From assembly GCA_964020155.1 (NCBI GenBank), contig OZ026548.1:2253897-2317896 (forward strand): a stretch of 64,000 bases of DNA, in the 5' to 3' direction. Position 1 is the stretch's first letter. The number at the start of each line of letters is the position of its first letter. The translations under genes and the position numbers were made by a program. This document shows positions 53,403 through 64,000 of this stretch, piece by piece. The DNA comes from Chondrilla cf. caribensis. Lineage: Eukaryota > Porifera > Demospongiae > Chondrillida > Chondrillidae. Below the pieces are notes generated by a model that saw nothing but the letters and a program-made list of their open reading frames with translations, searched no databases and was not told the DNA's origin.

Positions 53403-56400
53403 CAGGCCCGTAGCCTGATAATCCAAATGGGGGGTGCTTTTCACAAAATTACTACTAGTATTTAGTGGTTAAGACAAGGACACAAGGACATTATGACATA
53501 AAAAAATGAGTCGCGAGGGTGCATAGCTCATTTTTTTATGTCCTACTGCCAGAGTGTACATGTCTTAACCAGCTACAGTATAGCATCCATCGCTAATGCT
53601 GTATACTGTTACTAGCACTTTATACATTATGAAATTGCTGTATGATAGTACTATTTCTATGGTAGTGGATGTTATAATAAAATAAGATGAAAGAGCTATT
53701 ATAATAATAATTTACTAAAGCTTTTCTTTTAAAGCAGTTAATATGAAACTGTTCATTTACTATAGAAACTATGTATAAGCACAAATGTAATGAAAATGTC
53801 TGCTTAAAGTCAATTACTTATATCACTGTAACAAAATTGAGTCCAACTCAATTCTACGTGGGTGCAGCCTGGCATAGAGATCAACAGCTTCATCCAGGTC
53901 AACCGGTGTGTCATAGTGGATATGTAACAATGCAAGGTTGGAAAGCCGTTCCTTGCCCATGGATGCTCTCATGTAGTTGTTAAATCTTCTTAAGGTGCTT
54001 GCACTACGTTCGCATTCACACGAGGTGACAGGGATTGTGCAGGCAATTTGTAACAGGACAAAAATATTTGGAAAACTATCCCGGTCACATGCTTTGATGG
54101 CAGCTGCTGGTGAGGATGGCCTCTCCCCGGGAGTGCTGGCACTGAACTTGAATTTCCATCTCCGCAGCTCCATTTGGAACAACTCAGGTGATGGTAAGTC
54201 ACCTTTGTAAAATTCCACAATCCTGTCCAAGTTGATGTTTGCATGCTCATCAGTGCAAAGGATGGAAGGTATGAGACCAAACAAGGAAATGGCTATGGCT
54301 GCTGTTGATGTGAACTGGCTTTCCAGGTGTGTGACAACATGATCCAAGAATGGAATGGCCATATTCAGCTGGTAATATTCCTTACGGGACTCTGCTTGGA
54401 TATTGCCACGGTGTAGCTGCCTTACTGCTATTCTGGGCATTGATGGCTCTGTCCCCACCTTTGTAGCCAGTATTACACTGTGGTCATAAATTTGCGAGAA
54501 TCCAACTTCAATATTGCGCCGTTCAGCTTTGAATGTTTCTCAATAACTTCGGCAATCATAGAATGCGCTTCCATGATGTCACTAGCTTTCTTCTGCAGTT
54601 TAACAGTAATTCCACTTAGATGAGAGAGATACTGATACACGGTTAGAAAAATGACCACAAAATTGAAAGATGTAATACTGGCCAGTATCCGCTGTGCTTC
54701 CCTGCTGCTGTTGGAGTCCCATTTGTCATACAGATCCCCATACGTATCCAGGTGGTATTGGTAGGCAATCATTTCTAATGCTTCGACAATGAAAATGTAT
54801 GCTTGATAGAAGTGTTGGTATGCATTGTGTCGCTCTGCCCAACGTGTCTTGCAAAGATCCAACAAAGGCTTCCATCTACTGGCATCAGCTACATTATGAT
54901 TTACAATCATTTCTAGAGCACCACTGCGTTTAGGGCTATTCAGAAAGAACTGCGAGCATGTACGCAAACAATCGAGGACATTTCGAACTTCTGGAAGAGC
55001 GTATGATTTACTAATAACAAGATTGAGGCAATGCCCATTACAGTGTATGTATGTAGCTAATGGTGCCCTTTGTTTAATCAACCCTTGAACTCCCACTCGC
55101 TCAGATGCCATGTTACTTGTGCCATCATACCCTTGTCCATGCATATTTTTCGTAGGAATATCATTTTCCTGCAAGAATTGAAGAATGGTTTCTGCAATCT
55201 TTTGCCCAGTAATGCGTTCAAGCTTCAAAAATGCCAAAAATTCTTTGCGGATATTATGATCGCTATCAACAAATCTAACATAAATTGACAGATGTTCCAC
55301 ATTATGAGATGTAACCTCATCTGCAAGAATTGAGTAAAAGGGGGTATCATTCAGATCTTCAACTATGCCTTTCAATATGATTCGCTTTCCAATTACTTCT
55401 ATCATTTCATTCTGGGTATGTGGTGATATGTATGTTGTATACCTCATTGCTGGGGATTCCAAATGAGCCTGGAGATTCTGGTCATGAATGGAAAGTAGCT
55501 TTAACAAGGCAAGAAAATTTCCTGGATTACCTGGCTCATTCAGTTTCTCAGAATCACCACGTAATGCAATACACTGCCTGCCACAAAATAAGATAGCTGC
55601 AGCAATTGATTTCAGAATTGCGCGATTTTTCTCTATATTGTCTTTGCGCTGATTACTGACTAACGCACTGATCGTCCTCTGAGGCTTCTCAATGTATTGG
55701 ACCAAAAGATCAGCTTTTTCACATGCACCTTGATGGTACTGAAGGTGCTTGTGACTTTCTAACTTGTCTCCCTGCTTGTTCCAAACGGAAAAAGGTTGTG
55801 TCACCAATTTCCCCTTGGACTTATCACAGGAAAAAAGTGTACAGACAAGACAAAAAATGCCATCTACAGCCTCACTATACACCATTGTAGGGTGATTAAT
55901 CAGCCATTTTGGCTGAAAGGACCTATTGCACCCTCCAATAAAAGTAGCCGGAAAGGTTCGTAATTCTTTTGATTTTCGATGATTTTTCAAAAGGTGGTAC
56001 TTCTGTGCAGATGATAACTCCGAAATAGCCTTAACAAATGCATCGACGTCACTACGACAACTTACAAACAGATCTCCAATGTCTGTATAAAGTTGACTGG
56101 AAGAGTGCAAATCGTCGGAACTTGCTGTGTCAGTATCACACTCACTAACAATATTATGTGAAATGTATGTACCAGTGGGGACAGGAGTCTCCAAGATGTC
56201 ATGAATGGGTCCAGGTTCTTCAGCTGCAGAGACGGATGATTGCTGTTCAGGGACAGGTGAAGGATTTAATTCAGCGGCTTGTGTGTTTTCAGTTAATTTC
56301 TTCTTTTTTACTGTCCAGAAGTCAGACAATTGTCGATTACCACCTGCAGAAACACGTTTTCGATCACTCTTGGAACTTTTGCCATCAACGGTCGCCATGT

Positions 56401-56689
56401 TGGTATTGCGCAATATTAGAAAATGGTCGTCTCAATTCAAACGCCGGTTGCACACCACTGAGTGGCTAAAACTTGGGAGGGAAGTTAGTCTAACGTTTTA
56501 GTGTGCTCTTATGACAATTATGTACCTAAATACTATTCATAATTTCAATAAGAGTGACACTGTGGTTGTCTTAGTTGCATGGTTAGTTTAACTAATATCA
56601 ATACTGAATAGACTTGAATTTTAACTGGCCTTTCAGCCAAAATGGGGGGTGCGAACGCACCCAACGCACCCCCCCACCCTACAGGCCTG
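53403..56689. mobile_element. hAT-superfamily DNA transposon
   Basis: A 3.29-kb element with short inverted ends: CAGGCCCGTAGCCTG on the left, and the complement of CAGGCCTGTAGGGTGGGG on the right. It encloses a nearly intact minus-strand hAT transposase. The expected 8-bp target duplication cannot be defined because both flanks are TG-rich. It is inserted between two (TG)n tracts in an ankyrin-gene intron, with the transposase in the sense direction of that gene. Confidence 0.85.
53823..56413 (-). pseudogene. hAT transposase, nearly intact, one frameshift
   Basis: From MRNTNMATVDGKSSKSDRKR it has a TTF-type zinc region (residues about 150-240: RSFQPKWLINHPTMVYSEAV, CLVC, then SHKHLQYH). The DUF4371/RNase H-like core has Asp (SILADEVTSH), Asp (GQGYDGTSNM), HCNGHCLNLV and RWAERHNA. 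After a single frame change near 54490 the second part reads KVGTEPSMPRIAVRQLHRGN, then SCECERSASTLRRFNNYMRA with the catalytic Glu and the hAT dimerisation domain, stopping near 53823. Together it is about 860 residues. Both parts are otherwise open, so inactivation is recent or the shift is a sequencing error. Confidence 0.88.
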
Positions 56690-56700
56690 TGTGAGTACAT

Positions 56701-56843
<143 letters not shown>

Positions 56844-57054
56844 ATTACCATCTTGCACAGAAAAAAAATCATCAGAATCAAAAGCAAAACTTAGTCACAC
56901 TTCATTTACAATAATGCTCTTCAATTAACACAATACAATAGCAATACTACAGTAGTGAGTAGTATGAAAACACACAACACTCTATAGACAAAATACTAAG
57001 TACTGCCATCATGTAACATATTAATTGTATCCCTTCTGGGTGGGCTACAGAAGA

Positions 57055-57130
57055 TACAGGCACTTTTATCCCTAATTGACAACTTGGGCTGTGCCCCTGT
57101 GCTCAATTAGACAAAAGTGTCTGTATCTGC
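57055..57130. repeat. Inverted repeat related to the 38.4-kb foldback
   Basis: ATACAGGCACTTTTATCCCT is mirrored by AGACAAAAGTGTCTGTAT around a centre with TAATTGA and TCAATTA. The core resembles the inner stem at 38390-38440, and a single arm is at 1090-1130. Confidence 0.65.
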
Positions 57131-57168
57131 TCAAGCCCACCTAGGATGGATACAACAATTACATGAGT

Positions 57169-57298
<130 letters not shown>

Positions 57299-57478
57299 GT
57301 ACACACTTGGAATGGATGTTGCCTGAAAGTGAATTGAAATGTAAAAGAGTTGTCCACCATTGGATCAACTAGTGAAGTGTATGGACTCATGATTGACTCA
57401 CATCACACAGTGTCAGGTACATGCGACACTGAATGTGGAAACAACATACAAAATATACACATACACACAACAACTAAC

Positions 57479-57682
57479 CTTATTTCCAAGGTTAGGATTT
57501 AATCCACACTCTTCAATGAGGTACTTCACTACTGCTAGATGACCTTCCCGTGCCGCCCAGTGGAGACAGGTGTTACCAGCATTGTCCAGATCAAACTCTC
57601 TATCTCCAAACTTTGGAATGAGGTATTTCACAATCTCCACATGACCACCAAATGCAGCAAGATGGAGGGTATTCACCTTGTC
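57479..57682 (-). CDS. Ankyrin exon, type A (two repeats)
   Basis: A 204-nt phase-0 exon: DKVNTLHLAAFGGHVEIVKY, then NAGNTCLHWAAREGHLAVVK, ending LNPNLGNK. It is the third close copy of the 50285 and 58034 exons. Confidence 0.82.
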
Positions 57683-57764
57683 CTGTGCATTTGTACAAAA
57701 AGAATGGAGAGAACACACAATTTTCATCCTGCACTAATAAATGTGATGATGTACAATGTACTCA

Positions 57765-57766
<2 letters not shown>

Positions 57767-57841
<75 letters not shown>
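57767..57841. repeat. (TG)n microsatellite
   Basis: About 75 bp of TG. The equivalent position 57171-57294 in the adjacent unit is (CA)n, so the strand of the dinucleotide differs between units. Confidence 0.96.
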
Positions 57842-57845
<4 letters not shown>

Positions 57846-58033
57846 ACGTATGTGTACACACTTGGAATGCATGTTGCCTGAAAGTGAATTGAAATGTAAA
57901 AGAGTTGTCCACCATTGGATCAACTAGTGAAGTGTATGGACTCATGATTGACTCACATCACACAGTGTCAGGTACATGCGACACTGAATGTGGAAACAAC
58001 ATACAGAATATACACATACACACAACAACTAAC

Positions 58034-58237
58034 CTTATTTCCAAGGTTAGGATCAAATCCACACTCTTCAATGAGGTACTTCACTACTGCTAGATGACCT
58101 TCCCGTGCAGCCCAGTGGAGACAGTTGTCACCGGCATTGTCCAGATCAAACCTTCTATCTCCAAACTTTGGAATGAGGTATTTCACAATCTCCACATGAC
58201 CACCACATGCAGCAAGATGGAGGGTATTCACCTTGTC
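58034..58237 (-). CDS. Ankyrin exon, type A (two repeats)
   Basis: A 204-nt phase-0 exon: DKVNTLHLAACGGHVEIVKY, then NAGDNCLHWAAREGHLAVVK, ending DPNLGNK. Twin of 50285-50488. Confidence 0.82.
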
Positions 58238-58460
58238 CTGTGCATTTGTACAAACAGAATGGAGAGAACACACAATTTTCATCCTGCACTAATTGCAAAC
58301 AAAATACAGAATTATATATGCAATAATAGACATATATTGCAATAATATCACCATGTAAGTGTATGTGTTCGTGCTTGGATAATATACACATGTATTGGTA
58401 TATGTTAGACTTGATCCATATTGCATGATGGGGTATGAGGTGTACATGTTCTCAACAAAC

Positions 58461-58562
58461 CTGTTTGGTAGCAAGTACATTAGCATCCATTTCCTCAACT
58501 AGTTCTCTCACAATGTGGAGATGTCCATATCTAGAAGCTAAATGAAGAGTAGTCCAACCATC
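58461..58562 (-). CDS. Ankyrin exon, type B (one repeat)
   Basis: A 102-nt phase-0 exon: DGWTTLHLASRYGHLHIVRE and LVEEMDANVLATKQ. Twin of 50712-50813. Confidence 0.82.
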
Positions 58563-58914
58563 CTGAAGGTGACAATATAGAAAATTTAATATTGATAGCT
58601 GGGTAGCTCAGCAACTAAATTGCTACAGCGACTGAAGTCTCCAACACCCTCTGAATCACCGAGAGAAAGAAAAGTTCACTGTAACCCACCTCCTAAAGTG
58701 GAAAAAAACGTTCTCAAGGCCGTAATTCTTAGACCAATGCCATTTTGAATAGTTTAGACTTGTGTTTGGTGGATTTAACTTGGATGTTTATGGTGTATCT
58801 AAGAATTATTTAACGCAAATAATAGGTTATATGTACAAGAATAATTGGGATGCTTTGGCTGGAGTGGGTGAATAATTGGCTTAAGCCTACCTAGGAGGGA
58901 TACAACAATTACAT

Positions 58915-58916
<2 letters not shown>

Positions 58917-58969
<53 letters not shown>
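58917..58969. repeat. (CA)n microsatellite at a duplication boundary
   Basis: About 53 bp of CA. Left of it the sequence matches 50093-51165; right of it the sequence matches 63127-64000. Confidence 0.96.
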
Positions 58970-59940
<971 letters not shown>

Positions 59941-59950
59941 GTGAAGTGTA

Positions 59951-60110
59951 CAGTGAAACCTCTCTAATCTGTCAACCCTGCTAATCCGCCCTAGTTTCTG
60001 AAAACAAATTAAAATCCATGTACTGAGTACAAACCTTGTTAATCTGCCAACCTCACTAATCCACCATAAAACTGACATTCCCAAAGTGGCAGATTAGGGA
60101 GGTTTCACCG
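59951..60110. mobile_element. MITE, 160 bp
   Basis: Left end CAGTGAAACCTCTCTAATCT; right end complementary to CGGTGAAACCTCCCTAATCT, with TA duplications (59949-59950 and 60111-60112). The ends are Tigger-like. Confidence 0.82.
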
Positions 60111-60112
60111 TA

Positions 60113-60597
60113 TTGTCGGCGAGAAGAAAGTAAAATGCCGTTTTCGAAGCTGAAACTGCCTGGAGAACAGATTGAACTAACCGAAAAATGAAAAAGTAAT
60201 GTTCGAACAATAAAGCGTGTGCATTTAGCTATCGGCAAGACAAATCAGGAATTCTGATGCGCGTGCACAACTACCTGTAAAGTTCTTCAATAGTATCTAG
60301 TGTGAATTTGTCCATTTACAGTGGAAAGCTCTCTCTGCTTCAAAATCGTGCCACATATCGATTCTTTCAGCTCGTCTGTTTTGATAACGAAATAGGCGTT
60401 CTTCAACTCGTTGATTGACATTGCGTCGAGCGGTTGTGCAATACAGGTATCACATGACCAGCTTCCAAGATGGCGCTTCTAGACAGCCGTCGATAATGTT
60501 CGCTATTGTTTTCCTTGAACGGCTTAGAAATCAATTCTTTCCTTCTATGCTTCTAGTTATAGAGAATTTTAGTTCAGATTCATACAGGTGATTTGCG
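60113..60597. other. Unassigned single-copy stretch
   Basis: Not found in the sister copy at 51 kb. It is GC-richer, with a short frame MPFSKLKLPGEQIELTEK at 60133 on the plus strand. It could be the edge of an older gene or insertion; I cannot identify it. Confidence 0.35.
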
Positions 60598-60844
60598 CAC
60601 ATCATATTTGGTGAAAGCCAATATTCCAATTTTTTTAGTGGATTGGCCTGAAAAGTGGTCCGGCAAATGCCGAACTTGCCGGACCACTTGCGCCGGCTTT
60701 GGTACATGACACAAATGAAAGTATTTACTACATGCGACCAGAACTATAAATGGGGATGTTGATTATGTACATAATATGCATAGTTACACCACATACACTC
60801 AAATATACACACCATAAAACATGCATGCAAGCATTCAACCATTA

Positions 60845-61032
60845 CAAAAATTACTAAAGTGAAAATCAATGGAAAGACATTGAGCAATCACAGATTCCAT
60901 TGAAGACACTATCTGTAGAAACAATTCACTCATTTGACCAACAACATCCAGATATAAAGGTCTCATCTCCACACCTCTACACAGTGGCTTCAGGGTTTCA
61001 TGTCTCAATAGTACAACATGCAGTAATTGCAA
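60845..61032 (-). CDS. Recurrent block C, possible exon
   Basis: Copy of the block at 51438: MQLLHVVLLRHETLKPLCRG, then EMRPLYLDVVGQMSELFLQI. The frame stays open. Confidence 0.35.
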
Positions 61033-61253
61033 CTTTTCATCATGTTAAATGGAAACTTTTACTGTGACATTAAGTAACTGTAGTGAGCAACACATTCGAA
61101 CACATTCCAACACATATCAACACATGCTGTACATGCTTATTATCCCTGCACACTCAGGGAGGATACCACTGTAACACATTATCCATGAGCAAAGTAAACA
61201 AAGTCCTTGTGCAAATATATCAGAATCCAACCCACATACACACAACAACTAAC

Positions 61254-61457
61254 CTTATTTCCAAGGTTAGGATTTAATCCACACTCTTCAATGAGGTACT
61301 TAACCACTACTAGATGACCTTCCCGTGCCGCCCAGTGGAGACAGGTGTTACCATTATTGGTCAGATCAAACTTTCTATCTCCAAACCTTGGAATGAGGTA
61401 TTTTACAATTTCCACATGACCATCACATGCAGCGAAATGGAGGGCATTGAACATGTC
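61254..61457 (-). CDS. Ankyrin exon, type A (two repeats)
   Basis: A 204-nt phase-0 exon: DMFNALHFAACDGHVEIVKY, then NNGNTCLHWAAREGHLVVVK, ending LNPNLGNK. Confidence 0.82.
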
Positions 61458-61619
61458 CTATGCATTCGTACAAACAGAATAGAGAGAATACACAACGTTC
61501 ATCCTGCACTAATAACTATGATGATGTACAATGTATTCACATTCAAACAAAATATTGCAGTAATACCATGTAAGGGTATGTGTTGTGCTTGGATAATATT
61601 ATACACATATATTGGTTTA

Positions 61620-62054
61620 CAATGAATATCTGTTAATGGATTGAGGGAAATTTGGTGGATTGATGATATGGCAGGTTATATGGATCTTTTTCAGGATGTT
61701 TGCAATTGTTTTGTCATGAAATTTGTATTTTCTTTTTTTTCAGATATAATCTGCCAGTATCTCTTGCATTGTCGTCAGATTTCCTCTCTCTGTTATTGTA
61801 AATCTTCTGTTTCATTGTCAAGTCAACTCCAGAATGCTTTACTTCTATTTAGTTCTACACCATTACAACTTTTTGACACTTGGTGGATTATCTGTAACCG
61901 AACCTAATACAAAAGTGCCAATTGGAATGCAGGAGAATGGCAGATGGGGGAATTGTGATGTTGCGGATTAATTGTATAGCATAGACATACAAGTGAATTT
62001 CTTTCAAAATAATATGGCGGATAAAACATTCGGTGGATTAATAAATATTCACTG
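61620..62054. mobile_element. MITE of the CAGTGAATA family, 435 bp
   Basis: Duplicate of the MITE at 52207-52645, carried along with the segment and not a separate insertion. Confidence 0.75.
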
Positions 62055-62114
62055 TACGTTAGAGTGGATGCATGTTGCATGATGGTGCATCGAGTGTACA
62101 TGTTCTCAACAAAC

Positions 62115-62216
62115 CTGTGCAGTAGCAAGTACATTAGCATCCATTTCCTCAACTAGTTCTCTCACAATGTGGAGATGTCCACATCTTGAAGCTAAATGAA
62201 GAGCAGTCCAACCATC
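62115..62216 (-). CDS. Ankyrin exon, type B (one repeat)
   Basis: A 102-nt phase-0 exon: DGWTALHLASRCGHLHIVRE and LVEEMDANVLATAQ. Confidence 0.82.
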
Positions 62217-62784
62217 CTGAAGGTGAAAATGCAGAAATTTCAATGCCTATAGTTGGGTCTATACTATAGTGGTTCAGTAGTTGTTCTTTGTTAGCCTATT
62301 GTAACTAGCAATTCAGTAAGTACAGTTGGGATATTTTTGTGGTTGGTCAGTAGCAGACACAATTATTGTGAAACATTCATTGATTATTGTGAGAAATTCC
62401 ATCTAGGGTTAGACTGGATGACCGATGGGACTGCAATTATAATTCAGTGAAAAATAGTAATAATCTATATTAAATCAAACCTGTTGAGGATTATTGGCAA
62501 TTAATTCTATTTTTAAATTTTAACCATTTAACCATCTTGCACAGTGGGAATCATTGGAGAGGAATGTTAGTGGTAAAATGTGCTAACCATACCTGTAGCT
62601 GTGTGCATTGTGCTAATAATACCTGAAGGTTGGTGGTCTCATGAAGGTAATGAGAGTTGTCCACCATTAGATCAACTAGTGAAGTGTATTGGTCATGATT
62701 GACTCACATCACACAGTGTCAGGTACACACAACACTGAATTTGGAAACAACATACAGAATATACACATACACACAACAACTAAC

Positions 62785-62988
62785 CTTATTTCCAAGGTTA
62801 GGATCAAATCTACACTCTTCAATGAGGTACTTCACTACTGCTAGATGACCTATCTGTGCAGCATAGTGGAGACAGGTGTTACCAGCATTGTCCAGATCAA
62901 ACCTTCTATCTCCAAACTTTGGAATGAGGTATTTCACAATCTCCACATGACCATCACATGCAGCAAGATGGAGGGCATTCGCATTGTC
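62785..62988 (-). CDS. Ankyrin exon, type A (two repeats)
   Basis: A 204-nt phase-0 exon: DNANALHLAACDGHVEIVKY, then NAGNTCLHYAAQIGHLAVVK, ending FDPNLGNK. It is the most 5' exon of the right-hand array visible in the window; the gene continues past base 64000. Confidence 0.82.
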
Positions 62989-63063
62989 CTGTGCATTTGT
63001 ACAAACAGAATGGAGAGAACACACAATTTTCATCCTGCACTAATTGCAAACAAAATATGGAAT

Positions 63064-63064
<1 letters not shown>

Positions 63065-63126
<62 letters not shown>
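63065..63126. repeat. (CA)n microsatellite at a duplication boundary
   Basis: About 62 bp of CA. Left of it is ankyrin-exon flank; right of it begins the block shared with 58970-59940. Confidence 0.96.
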
Positions 63127-63129
<3 letters not shown>

Positions 63130-63412
63130 TGAATGTATTTGTATACAAATGGCACGTAAGTTACCTAAAGTCATTTCCAACAGGTGAATACACGTACATG
63201 ATACGATATATGGTACCGTACTCTGCTGTACTAAACCGCACTAAGGATCACAGAAACAAATTAAATAAGCAAACACTCACACAGGCCTGTAATTACACAA
63301 TGTCATGTACACACACTTATTATTATCCACATGAGCACAAAAATACTAATACTCCTTTGAAAGTATGTACAATATACGTCCATGAATATGTGTACTCTAG
63401 AAAGGGAATTCA

Positions 63413-63469
<57 letters not shown>

Positions 63470-63504
63470 TGTGTATGTGTGTGTGTGCGTGCGTGCGTGC
63501 GTGC

Positions 63505-63548
<44 letters not shown>

Positions 63549-64000
63549 GGGCACATGTACATAAACAAGCAGTGAGTTAAAATTGCTCTTCATATGAGAA
63601 GCCATACATAATATTATTTGATGCCATGATATATACGTATACGGCTTAAATTCAGTTCATGGCATGAATAGATATGATTCCTCCATATGACTAGAACTAT
63701 GAATGGGGATGGACAAGCATTCAACCATCACTAAAAGTATTATTGTAAATACACATACAAGCACACACACATACATGCATACACACATACATGTATGTGT
63801 GTATGTGCAAGTACACTGAAATAGCACATATTGAATACCTTCCTGTAACTTTTGGCCATGTACCACTTTACATGTATAGAAGATATATTTCAGGAAAGGG
63901 GTTGGAATAACAGTTATAAAAACAGGAGAAGGGAACACAATTTAATGCTTCTACAGAAAATTCCACAGGGTGAAGATTAATATATATCCTCCAAAGGGGG
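63127..64000. repeat. Duplicated intronic block, second copy
   Basis: Copy of 58970-59940, with its own (TG)n tract at 63416-63543. It keeps a stretch near 63716-63750 (AGCATTCAACCATCACTAAA) that is missing in the other copy. Confidence 0.85.

Larger units (their letters stand above)
60598..62519. repeat. Segmental duplication unit, right copy
   Basis: Close copy of 51187-53110, including block C, a type A exon, a MITE and a type B exon. Differences are scattered single bases and small indels. Confidence 0.87.

Noticed and set aside
54000..54300. Plus-strand open frames opposite the hAT transposase
   Set aside because: They are shadows of the minus-strand coding sequence, which carries clear hAT motifs.
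53403..56689. An 8-bp target duplication for the hAT element
   Set aside because: Flanks are GTGTGTGA and TGTGAGTA, which overlap only by TG-rich composition; no exact duplication can be claimed.

Overview
The window looks like nuclear DNA of a marine sponge, probably a demosponge. It has split genes with GT-AG introns and dense (CA)n/(TG)n microsatellites. It also has a divergent tyrosine-kinase-like domain (HRDLND, DLG and PPE variants) joined to ankyrin repeats, a style I associate with sponge gene families, and many kinds of transposon. The species cannot be named from the sequence.

There are three host loci. (1) A minus-strand kinase-ankyrin gene starts near 31552. Its kinase domain is at 28522-31552, followed by single-repeat ankyrin exons at 27.5, 24.9, 22.8, 22.1, 21.5, 20.4 and 12.7 kb. 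A tandemly duplicated array of ankyrin cassettes then runs off the left edge. (2) A plus-strand HEATR6-like HEAT-repeat gene spans about 34.4-43.8 kb in at least 17 exons. (3) A second minus-strand ankyrin array enters from the right edge and ends with a stop codon at 46519. Nearly all ankyrin exons are 99, 102, 105 or 204 nt, begin and end in phase 0, and hold exactly one or two repeats, so the array can grow by exon duplication. Several duplication breakpoints fall in (CA)n tracts.

Mobile DNA fills much of the rest. It includes a pogo/Tigger-like element (4746-7007), a Tc1-like DD34E element (10450-12105), a complete but inactivated Ty3/gypsy retrotransposon (13222-19130), a TTAA-flanked element (25207-26564) and a CACTG-ended element (29240-31419). 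It also includes an APE-type LINE (47207-49971), a hAT element (53403-56689) and at least nine small inverted-repeat elements.

The most interesting features are transposons carrying extra genes. The pogo-like element has, convergent with its broken transposase, a broken gene with a HIRAN-like region and a Ulp1/C48-like protease region; a paralogous empty site proves its ends. The Tc1-like element carries an intact antisense coiled-coil/BEN-like ORF. The CACTG element sits exactly in the beta2-beta3 turn of the kinase. Its inverted repeat supplies the 3' splice site, so the whole element forms an intron, and inside it is a gene-like segment with short introns of its own. An intronless paralogous kinase fragment near 33.5 kb preserves the pre-insertion sequence and shows a 2-bp CC target duplication.
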